In this document: positions 36,881 through 48,645 of the stretch, in pieces
Position numbering within the stretch: the first letter of the stretch is position 1
Layout: each line of letters opens with the position of its first letter
Source: Acanthaster planci
Lineage: Eukaryota; Echinodermata; Asteroidea; Valvatida; Acanthasteridae
Direction of reading: 5' to 3'
Assembly: GCF_001949145.1 (NCBI RefSeq)
Contig: NW_019091377.1
Location: 252,901 to 315,792, forward strand
Length of the DNA: 62,892 nt
Notes under the pieces: generated by a model
What the model saw: only the letters and a program-made list of their open reading frames with translations
What the model was told of the DNA's origin: nothing
Databases searched by the model: none
Made by a program: the position numbers and the translations under genes

Positions 36881-39639
36881 TGCTTTTTTTTCCTAGATTT
36901 TGATGCGACATATTGTCGTCTGTTTCAGTGTCAGATTCTGTCCAGTTGTGACTTGAAATGGTACTTATCACATATTCATCACAGGTTGAAGAATTTGTGA
37001 TGTGCTCGAGTGAAATAAGTCCTTGGATGACCCTGGTCAGTTTCTTGCATTCAAAAAGAAAACATTGCCAATGCCATTGCGGTGAGAATGCCAGGCTGAT
37101 GCAGCCTTTTTGTCGAAAAAGTTGAATGGAATAAGGAAATAATGTACGCGTACATGTATGTCATGTCAGAAATTTTTATCTCAATTAAAATTCCTGAGAA
37201 ACGATTTATTTTGCTTGATTGCACATTTGTCATATACTGTACCTTGATATACTGAAAATAAACTTAGAGGGAGATACAATCCATATGAACACGTATGTTT
37301 ATTTGAGATTTATTTTCTTAAAAATCTGTAAAAAATTTGTTGTGAGTTCCTCGCTCTGTGGTCGTTTTCACACTGACGGGATTGGATTTCAAGAAATAAG
37401 AGTCGCGGTCAACACATCCAACATCGCTGCCCGGTTGCCATGGCAAAGTAATCAAGAAATCACCAGGAGGGAGGCTAAACAAAAAACTACCCCCCCTCCC
37501 CGCTGCTTGATTTCTGCTCCAAGGAAGTACGTGGTTGCTGTTTGTTGTCAACTCCAACACCTTTAATATTACCCATCAAATGACGTGTGAAATCTGCCCT
37601 GTGGAAGGAAATTAAGCCCATCTTGATTGATTCACTCATTAATTTTTTCTAAGGTATTTAGACCACAGCACAGAAGTACATGTACATGTCGTTAAATGGG
37701 ACTTTGGGGTTTTCTGTCTTTCCTGCTAGTCAGGTAGATTGTTTACAAACAGCTTATTTATCATGTTTATCCGGTTCGTAATTGACTTCATCACAAAGGC
37801 GGACACGCTGCGATTTGGAGGCTCCCATTGGATGATCGCTGAAGTTGCACGTTAACTTCTGGTTCCATGGTTCCCTGTAAACGGCGATCAATGCATGTCA
37901 CTCTGTGTGCGGTGCATGTGCAGTGGGCGTGGTGTAAACTGAAGTGACGTCACACTTACAAATCGGATAGTATTTCATGCTACTGAAGATGCAGCTGAAC
38001 TCTGGCCTTGTGGGCCACATGGGCTTAGAATGACCGACCTACATGTCAACTTGACCACTCACTACATGTATATTTACTGCTGAATGCAGTTTTACTTGCA
38101 TGGTTTCATGTAGACAGGCATTTGTTTATGGTACCTTGTGGGGTACCAGAACAATGGAAAGTACACCTCAAGGAACATTCAAGGTACTTATGGGGTACTA
38201 AAATGGTACCCCTAAAGATTTTCACCAAACTGATATTTGAAATTGACTGAAAAATAAGGAATTTTCAAAGTGTACTTATCAGTCACAATTTGAAGTGTTT
38301 TATACAAGGGACATTCAGTTGAAATTTCAGCCAAAGAAAATGATTTAGGACCAAATGGAGGCAATTAGGAAATTTTGTTTCACTCACTCCTTGTAATTTT
38401 TTACATGTAGTGTCACACATTTCCCGAAAATCAGTCTTGGTCAGAATGGGTCAAGTCTAACACTTGGAACATTCTCAAAGTGTGTACGTGTCGTACACAA
38501 GGCATCTGGCCTCACGATGTCAGAGAGCATTGTAGTTTTGGTTAGACTAAGGTGAAGTCTAGCCCCTCCCGTTAACCCCTGGTCTTCATCAGCCACACAT
38601 TGCAGGCACTTAGAGAGCACAGCCCTCCCCTGGCATAATTGCCAAGCCTGGCCTTGGCTGCCTACTCTGCTATTGATCTAAAAGAGAGGGTAAAAAAATA
38701 GTAAAAGATATTAAAAGAATAGGACTCCGAATTCAGTAGAGCCAGCGCAGGCGCAGATGGCCTCATCTCCGCTCTGTTCTCTTGCATTGTTATACGTACA
38801 TGTACACGTACTGCTAGCCCCAATTGTTTAATTTGCATAGCAGCATTGATCAACCGGCCTCGATGACGTTGCCACCACTGCAGAGCATCTCGTACTGATT
38901 GCTCCTCCCCGCATCGTGAGATAGTATTCAGTTAACGGATGTGGGGCCATCATAGGAGGGAGGCCTAATGCAGGGGCGACACAGCAAGCTGGCACACGTA
39001 CTGTACATTTACACACCGGGTAGAGAGGAGGAGGGACACGATGGAGTTGTGGTCAACATAGCTAGCTTCGTGTTCTTGATTGCAGCCCCTATGTTACTGC
39101 TACTTCAGGAGAGGATTGGTAGAGCTTGATCAGTGGAAACCAGCCAACGATTTCAACTCTCGAGGGTTTCACACCAAAAAAAAAAAATCAATCTTGCATC
39201 TCCAAAAACAGTTTGTGGTAATATTGAAACTTCCATGGTCCCACCTCTGTTGTCAGTTCACTAACAAGTGCGTCACCATTCAAGTGAAGTTGACCCAGTG
39301 ACTGGATGGTCTTCTTAATCGACAATCCACCGGGTGACGACTATCCTGGGATTTCCTTCGCGTGTTCAGTCAAGGAAAACTCTTTGAGGTTTCTTACTGG
39401 GGAAACAGACGCACTGTCCCCGTCCCACTGAGGATTACAGAGCACTTTTCAAGTATCGTTGCCTGCCAACATATCTAGCAGCTGTCGGATGCCATCATGA
39501 GGCAGAATGGGTTAACTGTATCATCCCATAGGTATCAGGTGTGAATGCAATCCTTGGAGACGTTGCTTATAAGCACAACCACCTGGCCAAGACAGTGTGT
39601 TGTAATCTTACTTAACTGGGGAAAAAATATATTTCTGCT

Positions 39640-39972
39640 TGTTCATTCCATCGTGTGAATTTTTATACTTTTATACCAGTCAATTTTGTGAAGTGCAGTT
39701 TTTCTATGTGACAGTTTTCTTTTCAATTGGAGAGAATTCCTGATGTTTTCGATTTCCCTGCCGATGAAAACGATTGACAATGACTGATCATCATTGCTGA
39801 CGAAAGTGGAGGAAGATTTGCTTGAGCTTGTTCACACGTGAGAAGACGCATCAATAGTTTGGTCCGATTTTCCATTTTTAAAAAACCTGCCTGCGGACTA
39901 ACTTTGCTCAATTTTGCCGTGGGAAGACATTTTGCCCTAGCTGGATAGGAGCACAGATCGCAGCGTGTATAG
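39640..39972 (+). promoter_or_regulatory. putative internal promoter and 5' UTR of the alternative first exon
   Basis: The sequence leads into the ATG at 39973. It has a TATA-like TTTTATAC near 39660-39680 and lacks the TACATG repeats that fill the rest of the intron. Further upstream (38740-39060) is a GC-richer, repeat-poor block. The in-frame TAG at 39970-39972 shows that translation cannot come in from upstream, which supports a 5' UTR over an internal exon. The transcription start cannot be placed from sequence. Confidence 0.35.
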
Positions 39973-40130
39973 ATGCCGGCGACCGTGGTTGTGCGCTTCG
40001 AAGCAATGGACGATTTAACGGACATGCTAGGCCGGGCCAAGGATTATGTGGCCTCGGCCAGAGAGACAGCCAAGGAGTACATATGCAGCGCAAAGGAGTA
40101 TTTCTATGCAAATATGCAGACGGACTACAT
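39973..40130 (+). CDS. putative alternative first coding exon of the NPDC1-like gene
   Basis: The open frame starts with ATG at 39973, directly after an in-frame TAG, and runs 52 codons plus two bases to a good donor (GTAAGT at 40131). It leaves in phase 2, exactly like the transmembrane exon 4, so it can splice to exon 5 at 50221 without a frame change and give ...MQTDYI-IQTTAK.... The predicted peptide contains a charged, Ala-rich helix with repeats of the form AKDY/AKEY (AKDYVASA, AKEYICSAKEY). It has no signal peptide or membrane segment. A second ATG at 40006 has a better context (G at -3, G at +4). The product would be a soluble form of 171 aa (160 from the second ATG) holding the whole conserved tail. 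I do not recognise the exon's peptide. It could instead start a nested unrelated gene. Confidence 0.5.
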
Positions 40131-41818
40131 GTAAGTGTGTCATGCCAGGGTAGTGAGTGTTCTGAAGGGGTATTCTTTATTTGCACACCTGTGTTACAAG
40201 AGTTTTCATTAACAGGTGTTGAAAGGTAGGCATTCCGGTGGCATAGTCAGGCTCTTCTTAGAGGCAAGGTGGGAAGGGTAAAAGTCCCCCCCCCCTCACT
40301 TGGATACATCACTGACATGTAATATAATGCAACACTTCATTACTGGACCATTACCAATACATGTGCTCGTACATGTTAGACCCAAGTCATCTTGGTGGCA
40401 ATCGATGTTTGCTCCCCTGGGTTCATAGTAAATCTCACTCTGAGGTGGGCGTCCACGCCATAGGCACCACCTTATTTCGATAGCTAAAATCCCCAAGTAC
40501 ATTGACATGCACCTGTAACTTCTATACTTCATTGTAGTGAAACAAATGTGGCTGCCATTTCCATAGCGATAAAGGTCTTAAAAGCCCCCTTATGGAATAC
40601 TGCAACTGATAATTAATAAACATTGCCGCATAACTGCTTAAATTTACAAAACTGACAATGTAACGGAGGCCATTTCTACTGTGTGCAGCGTGCTGTAAAA
40701 TGGTAGGACCCTTACAGGAAGCACATTATAATGCCTATGTACACCTGTTCTCAAGGGAAGGTATCAAATTTAGCTATTCGTGAAGAGGTGATGCCAAAAA
40801 TTCATTTATGATATGCTGCTAACTCAAAACCAAAAATAGAACCTTTCTCAAGCTACGTGTAGCAGCCAAGGCATCATTTGAAATTGTCTCAGAACCCTAA
40901 AGATGTTTGGCGTTAAAAAAGATAGAACAACGTTATCGTGTGTTTATAATGACAGTGAAATTTGACACACATATGATAATTGTGGAGGATTACAATATGA
41001 ATAATGGTTTTTGTGGTCGTCTTCATCGCTACCCAGAAACCTTTAAGCTCTACTAATTCCTAGGCACAGACGCCGCCAATACGGTAATGGATTACATGCT
41101 TCAAGTGCGATCCATGGACATGATGGATGCCCGCCTAACACTGCGACAACCCACCCTTGTATTTACACAAGCAAGTACTTGCTAGGGCACAAAAAATCCT
41201 TGCTTGGCATTTTGGTTTATTAAATTCCATTTGGCAGTTGACAACTTTGGGAGGAGAGAGAGAGGCAGAAAAAGAAAATGGCAGCTCGTGTTTAGTACTT
41301 GCATTAATGCCACCGAGATTATAAGGGGCTGTTTTTGCAATTAGAGGGAATTGGTTCATGAGTAGATCTGTGGGATTTTGGGCGCTGAGGGAGCGTGTGA
41401 CATAATTTCAGAAGAGGGATCATTAATCATTGATGCTGACCATCAAGTTGGACACGTTGGAAAGTGCAGCGAGCTCGGCAACCATTTCAGCTCCGTTTTT
41501 CTCCACATTGTGGTCAAGTATACGTAGGGAGTAGGGAATTATGCCTCAGTGAGTAAGCACAGCTTTGCAGCTATCTCAGTGAAGAACAAATAACAAAAAC
41601 ATGTAGTAAAATGAGATCAGGTTTGATGCAAAACAAAATGCAGTGCTCATGCTTTCATTAAATACTGATGAAGCATTGTTTGAAATGATATTTCTGACTG
41701 ATTTGAAATTGATCATGTCAGGAACAATGTAATGATTATATAAAAAAAGTAACCATAGAAGAGATAAACATAATCACCGCGGTGGATGACAAATACAGGA
41801 AAAAGATAATCGATGACT

Positions 41819-41881
41819 CGCGGTGTCGTGTTGCTGGTAGCGACGTTTCGGCTGCTGGTGCTGCTAGCCTTCATCAGGCAA
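41819..41881 (-). ncRNA. decayed hammerhead-ribozyme-like motif (Penelope-type element remnant)
   Basis: On the minus strand the order is TTTGC, CTGATGA, a GGCT...AGCC stem, GAAAC, a GTCG...CGAC stem, then ACC, then GCGAG. This is the hammerhead layout: TTTGC can pair with GCGAG (stem I, one G-T pair), GGCT with AGCC (stem II) and GTCG with CGAC (stem III), around the conserved CUGAUGA and GAA cores. The expected NUH at the cleavage site (GUH after CGAC) reads ACC, so cleavage is probably lost. Penelope-like retroelements carry hammerheads in their terminal repeats, which is the likeliest origin. No reverse transcriptase or GIY-YIG reading frame lies beside it. Confidence 0.4.
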
Positions 41882-43969
41882 AAGTTACCATCTTCTCAGT
41901 CTTCCCAGGAAGCAGTCTTTTTGTCATTCAGTAACGGTGGGTGACTTTTCTAGCATGGTCCCAGCTCAATACAGTATACATGGACATGATTTGTATCAGT
42001 GACTCTGTAGCTAACTCGGAGTATTCAATTGCTAACCTCTTTTCTTTTTTGCCTGAAGAGATGGAAGTGGATCTGGTTCAAGTTTCAGGGTCGAGAAGCG
42101 GACATTTCCAGAATGTTATCATGAAAAACCACGACCTGAAATGGATACCAGTAAGCATGCAGTCACGATGGGTTTCCTTCGGTCGCCAGTGAACTGAAAT
42201 ATTGTAATTTGATAAGTTTGGGGTGATTGAGGTGGAAAGTCCAGACATTTCATTGAGGTCTTTTCCCAGGGATCAAAAAAAAAATCCCTCCATTTCTTTG
42301 AAGGTGACAGGAATAAAATACCCCGTTTGTGCCAAGAAAAATTACCAAATGACAAGCGGCAGTATGTATATCTTGAAGTATCACTCAACATGTACAGGTA
42401 GGGCCCTGGAAATTGATCTCTTACCCAGCACCCTGCAAAATTTAGCAAAAAGATGCCAGGTGATTTGTAAATTTTGCTAAATTCTTTCTATGAATTTTTG
42501 GTGCTTATAAAGGAAATTTCTGCTCCTGAAAATAGCTGTTTTGACCTGAGTTTGCAGTTATCCAATTATTTTCCAGCTGAACAAGTTCTGTAAGTCCTTA
42601 CATTACTGTACACAGAAGTCTATCTCTAAGAATGCTAGGACATTGATGGACAAGTACAGTAACAAAAAGTCAGTCGGTTTGGTATGGTGGGAGAATATGC
42701 CTTGTAATGGAGTTGTGCTTCTGAAGAAGTCCCCTAAATGCCACATTGGATGGAAAATAATTTAATTATTCAGTAATACATGCACTTTTTACTAGAGCAG
42801 CTCTCACTCTCTTCATTTTCATTTAATTAACCCGAGCAGTGATGCGTGAAAAAGCAAATAAAGAAAATTCTCCATCATAATTGAAGTGCATTTTAGCTTT
42901 CCTTTACCTGGAAAATTTCCAATTAAGCTTTGAAATTTATAGACCATTGGACTTGGATGCAATTTCAAGGGTTGTTACTCAAATAGAACATATTGCTTGG
43001 AAAGGTTATGTGCTAAGCAAAAGCCTGCAGGGAGCCAGCCACAGTTGATACACATTGCACGCCATTTTACCATAGCTGGTAACCCGCCTTATTGTGCATG
43101 GCAAATACATGTAAATACAATTCCATGCACATGTAGCATAAATACACGGATTGATGCATGGAGGATGTATGCCTGGCAGAAGCCAAAGTTTTATGACGAT
43201 CATTCTTGTGCTTTTGGTTTTGGTTTTGACTTTCTCGCCACACCCACGCCTAGCTAGAAAATTAATGTAATCACACTCCAGAGATGTTGTTTTCGGTACT
43301 GTGGCCCTCACAACATTTTTGATCAAGCCATCCCTAGTCAGGTAAAAAAAAATCTGCGATGATATCACCGATCGTAATCTCATCATTCCACTTTTGCTGA
43401 AATGGAAAAAAAATGTAAATTGCAAGATTCCTAAGCAGATTAGTAGGCCTTGCGAGAGAAACATGTACTTTACTGGGTTCAGCATCAGCAGTCTGTGTGT
43501 TTATAATGGCCAAACTCCAACATTTACATCATCTTGATATCTCTCTGTTCCTACTTTTGCCTCTACTTTTGTTTGTTGATTTCTGCAATGTTTCTGATGA
43601 GTTGTGTACCGGATTTGTATTATTTTTATACATGTGATATATTTTAATGGGTAGTGAATTACATGTAGGGCAAGCATTTCTAAAGGCCAATGATGACACT
43701 TTGTCAGGCATGTAAATTGTACTCTGTCTTGAATGCCGTTTTTTCATTGGCCTTGAACAATCATATGACAGGGTGACATTTGCCACATGTCATACTCACT
43801 AGTGAGTTGGCCATCCCAACATTGTATGACATGACACGGATGCATGTACATGTACCCCTGCAGTATTCAGGATAATTTAGAGACTGCAAGTCTCTTGTGT
43901 TCAGTTTTCTCTGTTGCCCTTTAATGATTAATAATTTTCCTCGGAACACTCAACAACTGTTAAGCTTTA

Positions 43970-44279
43970 TTTTCAAGATGTATTTTCACGTTGGGGAGAT
44001 GTTAATTTATATTACGGGTTTTGCCCTTACCCAACGTATATATTAATAAACAGTGTATGCTCAGTGCTTGTCCGAGAGCTTGCAAAAAAAGTCACAAGCT
44101 TACTCGGTTCGCTCAGCTTTCTAGGTTCAAGTCCCACCTGAGTAAGCTTGTGACTCTTTTCGCAAGCTCTCAGACAAGCACTGAGCATACACTGTTTATT
44201 AATATATACGTTGGGTAAGGGCAAAACCTGTTATATAAATTAACATCTCCCCAACGCAAAAATACATCTTGAAAATAGT
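43970..44279. repeat. foldback made of two head-to-head SINE tails
   Basis: Bases 43971-44107 and 44137-44278 are near-perfect reverse complements, separated by about 30 bp. Both arms contain GTAAGCTTGTGACT, GAGCATACACTGTTTATTAA and GTTGGGTAAGGGCAAAACC in opposite orientation. The same 65-codon open frame therefore appears on both strands, which is a repeat effect and not a gene. The spacer holds a B-box-like word (GGTTCAAGTCCCACC), and the arms match the tail of the SINE at 44281-44497. Confidence 0.9.
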
Positions 44280-44280
44280 T

Positions 44281-44497
44281 CGCGGTACCCACTGCTTCAC
44301 CTGACTAGGACTGCCCAGCCGACCCTGGCAAGCTCGGTGGTCAAGTAGTTAAGACATCTGCACTAGTAAGCAGAAGGTCGTGGGTTCGAGTCCCACCCGA
44401 GTAAGCTTGTGACTTTTTTCGCAAGCTCTCGGACATGCACTGAGCATACAGTGTTTATTAATATATATGTTTGGTAAGGGCAAAACCTGTTATACAA
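44281..44497 (+). mobile_element. tRNA-derived SINE, copy A
   Basis: After a leader (GGTACCCACTGCTTCACC) comes a tRNA-like part at 44332-44401. It has a CTCGG/CCGAG acceptor-like pair, an A-box-like TGGTCAAGTAGTTAAG, a TCTGC/GCAGA stem, and a perfect T arm GTGGG-TTCGAGT-CCCAC containing the B box. The tail AGCTTGTGACTTTTTTCGCAAGC, ending GGTAAGGGCAAAACC, is shared with the foldback next to it. The leader and head recur at 52321-52490. The anticodon-loop region is irregular and a SINE tail follows, so it is not a tRNA gene. Confidence 0.8.
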
Positions 44498-45419
44498 ATG
44501 TAAAGTTTACATTGGCTGTCTTTGGAACCCGTGTGGATAGGAACAGTACATGTACATGTATGGAGGACAGGTCCTCATGCTCTGCGGTTCTGGAGTTTGT
44601 GTCAAGACTTTGGGTGGAAGTTAGACCAACAGTTGAGGCTTATGTAATTATTAGAAAGGTGGCATGGTTTTTTGAGGTCCAGGTTTCAGTTCCTCCATCA
44701 GTCCGTTTTTTCTGTACATTGTCATAAATTTGAGAAAGAACTAATAAAAGTACATGGATCTAAAAAGCAACCAACCGGTATGAATACCAGTTAAGGAAAA
44801 TCATTTATTTTTTTTTTGGAAGAATATGGGAGTATGTTGAGGCTTATCATATGCGCAAAAAGGTCTCACTCATGTACATTGTAGTATGTTTAAAAGAAAA
44901 AGTCAGGTGAGAACTGGCTTCATCCCAGAATGCATTGTACTTCAATCAAATCAGTTGATTTCTTCAAGACACGTTTCTCTGATATGCCCGGCAAATAATC
45001 GCATCTTTCCAGGGCAATGGAATTAATCAGCCCCTGGATGCACCGACATGATTTCCCTGGGTACTAGCAGCGGTTTGGATGAAGGCCGCCGTCCCAGTCA
45101 AATGTTTAGCCCACAAACTGCGTTAACCCTGTTTGTAAGCACGAATCGTAGGGACAACAGTGTAATCATGAATGAATTGCTTAGTAATTGTCTTGAGGAG
45201 GTGGTTTGTATGAAAACTGTCGTATTTGTGGGGTCGCTTTCCACAAAGAAGGGCCAAGACGCCAGGTGTGTGGACTTTTTCTGAAGTAATCTCTTGAACA
45301 CTACATCTAGAGAAATTACGCCAGGATTGATGCAAATACGTCGATGAAGAAAACAGGAGAAAAGCTGTAAATATTTATAAATCATTTGCACACTGTCAAT
45401 TAATTAAAATAAACATTCA

Positions 45420-45475
45420 ATTCTTCAAAAAGATTTTCCCTTCGGGGATGAATAAAGATTCTAATGTAATCTAAT
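45420..45475 (+). mobile_element. 3' tail of a non-LTR retrotransposon
   Basis: TTTTCCCTTCGGGGATGAATAAAGATTCTAATGTAATCTAA has the form of a conserved 3' end of CR1/L2-type elements: a small CCTTCGGGG hairpin, GATGAATAAAG, then a short degenerate ATTCTA-type microsatellite. No coding part is attached, so this is a strongly 5'-truncated copy. Confidence 0.6.
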
Positions 45476-46602
45476 TCAGTATGCATACAGGTTGATTGTA
45501 AGTTACAAATTTACAATACATTTGGCTGATCTTACTGCCGGTGCATGTAACTCTCCTCAAGAATTTTTCCGCCCAAAAAGTTTTGAAGTAGATGGTCTTG
45601 CTTTTAAGTGTTTCGTCCATGCTTGCAGTACATGTCCATACATGTTATAGCCTGTGACTGTTATAACATCGGGAGGGTTAGGAAAGTAGATACTCAAAAT
45701 TTAAATTTTGTAAATTCTTGCTTGGGTCATGGTATGATAGTGTTTATTAACGAGACGGACAATACAGAACATTTTAGGACAGGGGCCGGGTTGCCACCAT
45801 TCAATTCAGTTTCCATTTAATATTTTCACCGTTTGAAACACCAGTGCATGCATTTGATGACAAGTTTTTCAGATGTCAGATTACGGTTCCAGGCACGCAA
45901 TGTATGATATGCTACCTCTTACCTCCCGGTACCTGACTGTCCACCTCACACACTTTGTTGATGTAGTATATTCATGTTTTGCTCATACCCCCTGGTATGA
46001 TCACCCATAACGTGCTTTGTACGTGTACAACTTGACTGGCTGCATTATGCAGCTGGCAAAGAATATGATTGATCGGTGGCGGAAATTGGAAAAAATCTCG
46101 TTGCTTAGCCTCTGGGTCACTGAACGTTATGAGAAGCAAGGACAAGTAACATATAACCTGAAAAGAAAATATTGCGACTAGGAAAAAAAATTGAAGTCCA
46201 GAACTTGGAAGAGGTTTATTTGCTGCACGCAGATTGGGAGCTGCACGCTTTTTGACGGTTGTGAAGGGCTGATGTTTGAAAAACAGGAAGTGTTTGGCAA
46301 ATACTGGACGTAGTGGTGGCTGTCAGTATTGTTTGGTTTGCATGCTGGGTTTGTAATTGGAACCGATGGCGTGATTGGTGTGTAATCGGGCACGCCTGGA
46401 CGAAATTGGAGCTGTTTGCACTGTACTTGGATTTGCGCAGGGAGGCGTGCACCTACATGTGCCTAACGACTATTTCTGCTTCCCTACTTGCCAAAACAAC
46501 CTGCCTCTTGGGTTTGATGGCTTCTTTCTCCTTGTTTCCGAAGCCAAATGGAAGCGATCATCACTGAAGTCTGGCTGGGTCCCAAGCACATTGCCTAGGG
46601 GT

Positions 46603-46745
46603 GAGATTTCTCAGCTTTTTCGCTGATTTCGGCTTTTCTTGTTTCGGATTTCAGCTTTTTCCTCACTGGCTGTGTACAAAAGAAAAGGAGATTTTCACCG
46701 TTCAGCCTCCTTATGCCTTTTTTCAGCTGTTTTCAGCTATTTTTA
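46603..46745. repeat. CAGCTTTT-rich dispersed repeat, copy 2
   Basis: TTTCTCAGCTTTTTCGCTGATTTCGGCTTTT and later CAGCTTTTTCC, CAGCTGTTTTCAGCTATTTT repeat the pattern seen at 6898-7060, including the GGGGTG word just before. No protein or TIR is visible. Confidence 0.5.
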
Positions 46746-48519
46746 TGATTACTCAATTTCACATCTGATTGCAGAAGAATATTCTGATCCTCAGTATTTG
46801 ACATGAATTATTGATGAATTCTATGGTCTGTCCAGGGTACCGGCATACATCAGAAAACATTCAATTATTATACTTGCATGGTACAGTACGAGTACCAACT
46901 TTCCCTTCTGGCAAACTGATTCAGCTGTTTTTCAGTAACCTTATCTGCTCAAGCATAACTCAAGTTATTGGCACATGGCCAAGAATGTCCGTGCACTCTT
47001 CATATTAATAGGGCCACACATTTCCTACAATGCTTTAATCGTCCATTCCCGGTAGTGGTGTTGCTGGGTGCCGGTTGTCAAGTGTGTACTGCCCTCATGC
47101 TGTGAAGTGTACACAGAAAGAATGCGGAGATAGTGTATATGTACCAGCTCTGTCAAAGTGGTTATCAAGTCAAGATGGTTTTCCGTGACATTCTCAAAGC
47201 AGCAGGACCAGCCTAATAGAAATGGCTGGTCATCCCTTATTACCGGAGTTTTGTAAATTGACCCATGGAATCGATCTTGGACTGAGTACATGTTTACTAG
47301 TATCGGTGCTGGATATCAGTTTAATGATACTGGGTTTGGGCCGGTCTTAGCCGGTATGGAATGCTTGGTTATTGATTGGCAATTAAGATAGGATACGGCA
47401 CAGGCCGAGCTGCAACTCTCAAGGATTTAATGGGTTGCCGTCTGGTCGAATGCCCCTCGTACCAATCCACTTCCTGTCACTCTCTCCTTCAGTGTTTGCC
47501 AAAAAACTCTGGACAATCTCTACGTGCTCTTAAAACATGCCTTTAACTCCTTCCCGTCTGCCTACTTGAAATTCTGGAACTGTTTTCACCGAATGGCAAT
47601 TCTCGGTATTTTATATCTTCAAGTCGTCGGCTTTTTCAGGAACAGGGTTTTTCTTTTCATGGTACAAATACCTCGGAATGGGCCAAGGGAGCTCTAGAGG
47701 CACTCAGCCAGGCAAATGCTGCTCTCACTTCCTACGTGCTCGGCACTGAGTTGCAAGACAGGTTTAAAGGGTTGATACAGAAGTCTGTTACTTCAGCCAC
47801 AAGAACAGAACTTTTGTTTCTGCTTGTGAAATCAGTTTCTCTTTTCCAGAAAATTTCTCTTTGCAAAGAAATTCTGTTTAACAGATCTTGACATTTTATC
47901 TGGCTTTACCTTCAAGATTGTAAACCATGTATATCTGCAAGCACCAGTTTGTGAATTTTTTAGTGAAATATTAAGCATTTGTACTGGGTACAGTTGGCCG
48001 TTCTTCCTTCCATTTTTTTTCCTTGGTCAAACTTGATCTTTGTGGAGTCAATCCCTAACCAGTCTTGAGTTGGTTGGGCCCCGCTCACAAGGATTTCGTT
48101 CTCTTTACAGCCTGATGTCAACAAATTGAGTTCCTCCCGTCTTCTTGGCTGTACCGTAGTTTGGTCACGTCCCGGCACGCTGCAAATTTACCCCAGAGAG
48201 CTTCCCGTCCAAAATGTGGCTCAAAGCCCCAGGGCAGGAGGTTAACCTGTAACTGACAAACAAAAGCTGGTTATGATAAAAACCAACGTGGAATGCAAGA
48301 TGAGGCATTGGACTCAACTGGGCAGCAGTTGCATGACTCAGTTGGAATAGCTTTCATCTATTTGCTCACATGTATTTGTTTGTCCCTGTGTGCATTTATC
48401 AAAAGATGAATTGTTGAAACCGTCGGTGTGTATTTATATGACAAATTCTCTATGTGTACCTGTGCTTGGAGAAAAGAGCTTAGGGCTCAGTTTAATATTT
48501 TCTGAGTTTTTTTTTAGGA

Positions 48520-48645
48520 TTCCTGACTCATGATGAGAGGGTCGGGGTTCGAATCCAGCTGGTGGTCTAAGTTGTGTCCTTGAGCATGTCGTTTTACCCC
48601 TGTTTGCCTCTCTCCACCCAGGAGTGTAGATGGGTTCCAGCCGTT
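48520..48645 (+). mobile_element. tRNA-derived SINE fragment of a second family
   Basis: The B-box word GGGTTCGAATCC (read GGGGTTCGAATCC at 48544-48556) is followed by GTCCTTGAGCATGTCGTTTTACCCC and CCTCTCTCCACCCAGGAGTGTAGATGGGT. That order is typical of a SINE family found widely in marine invertebrates. The A-box part is truncated. The tail differs from the family at 44281 and 52321. Confidence 0.6.

Noticed and set aside
43006-43485. 159-codon open frame on the minus strand
   Set aside because: No domain, mixed hydrophobic and Cys-rich composition from AT-rich DNA, no flanking signals.
44332-44401. possible tRNA gene with a perfect T arm
   Set aside because: The anticodon loop is irregular, a SINE tail follows, and the same unit recurs at 52321-52490 with decay; it is a SINE head.
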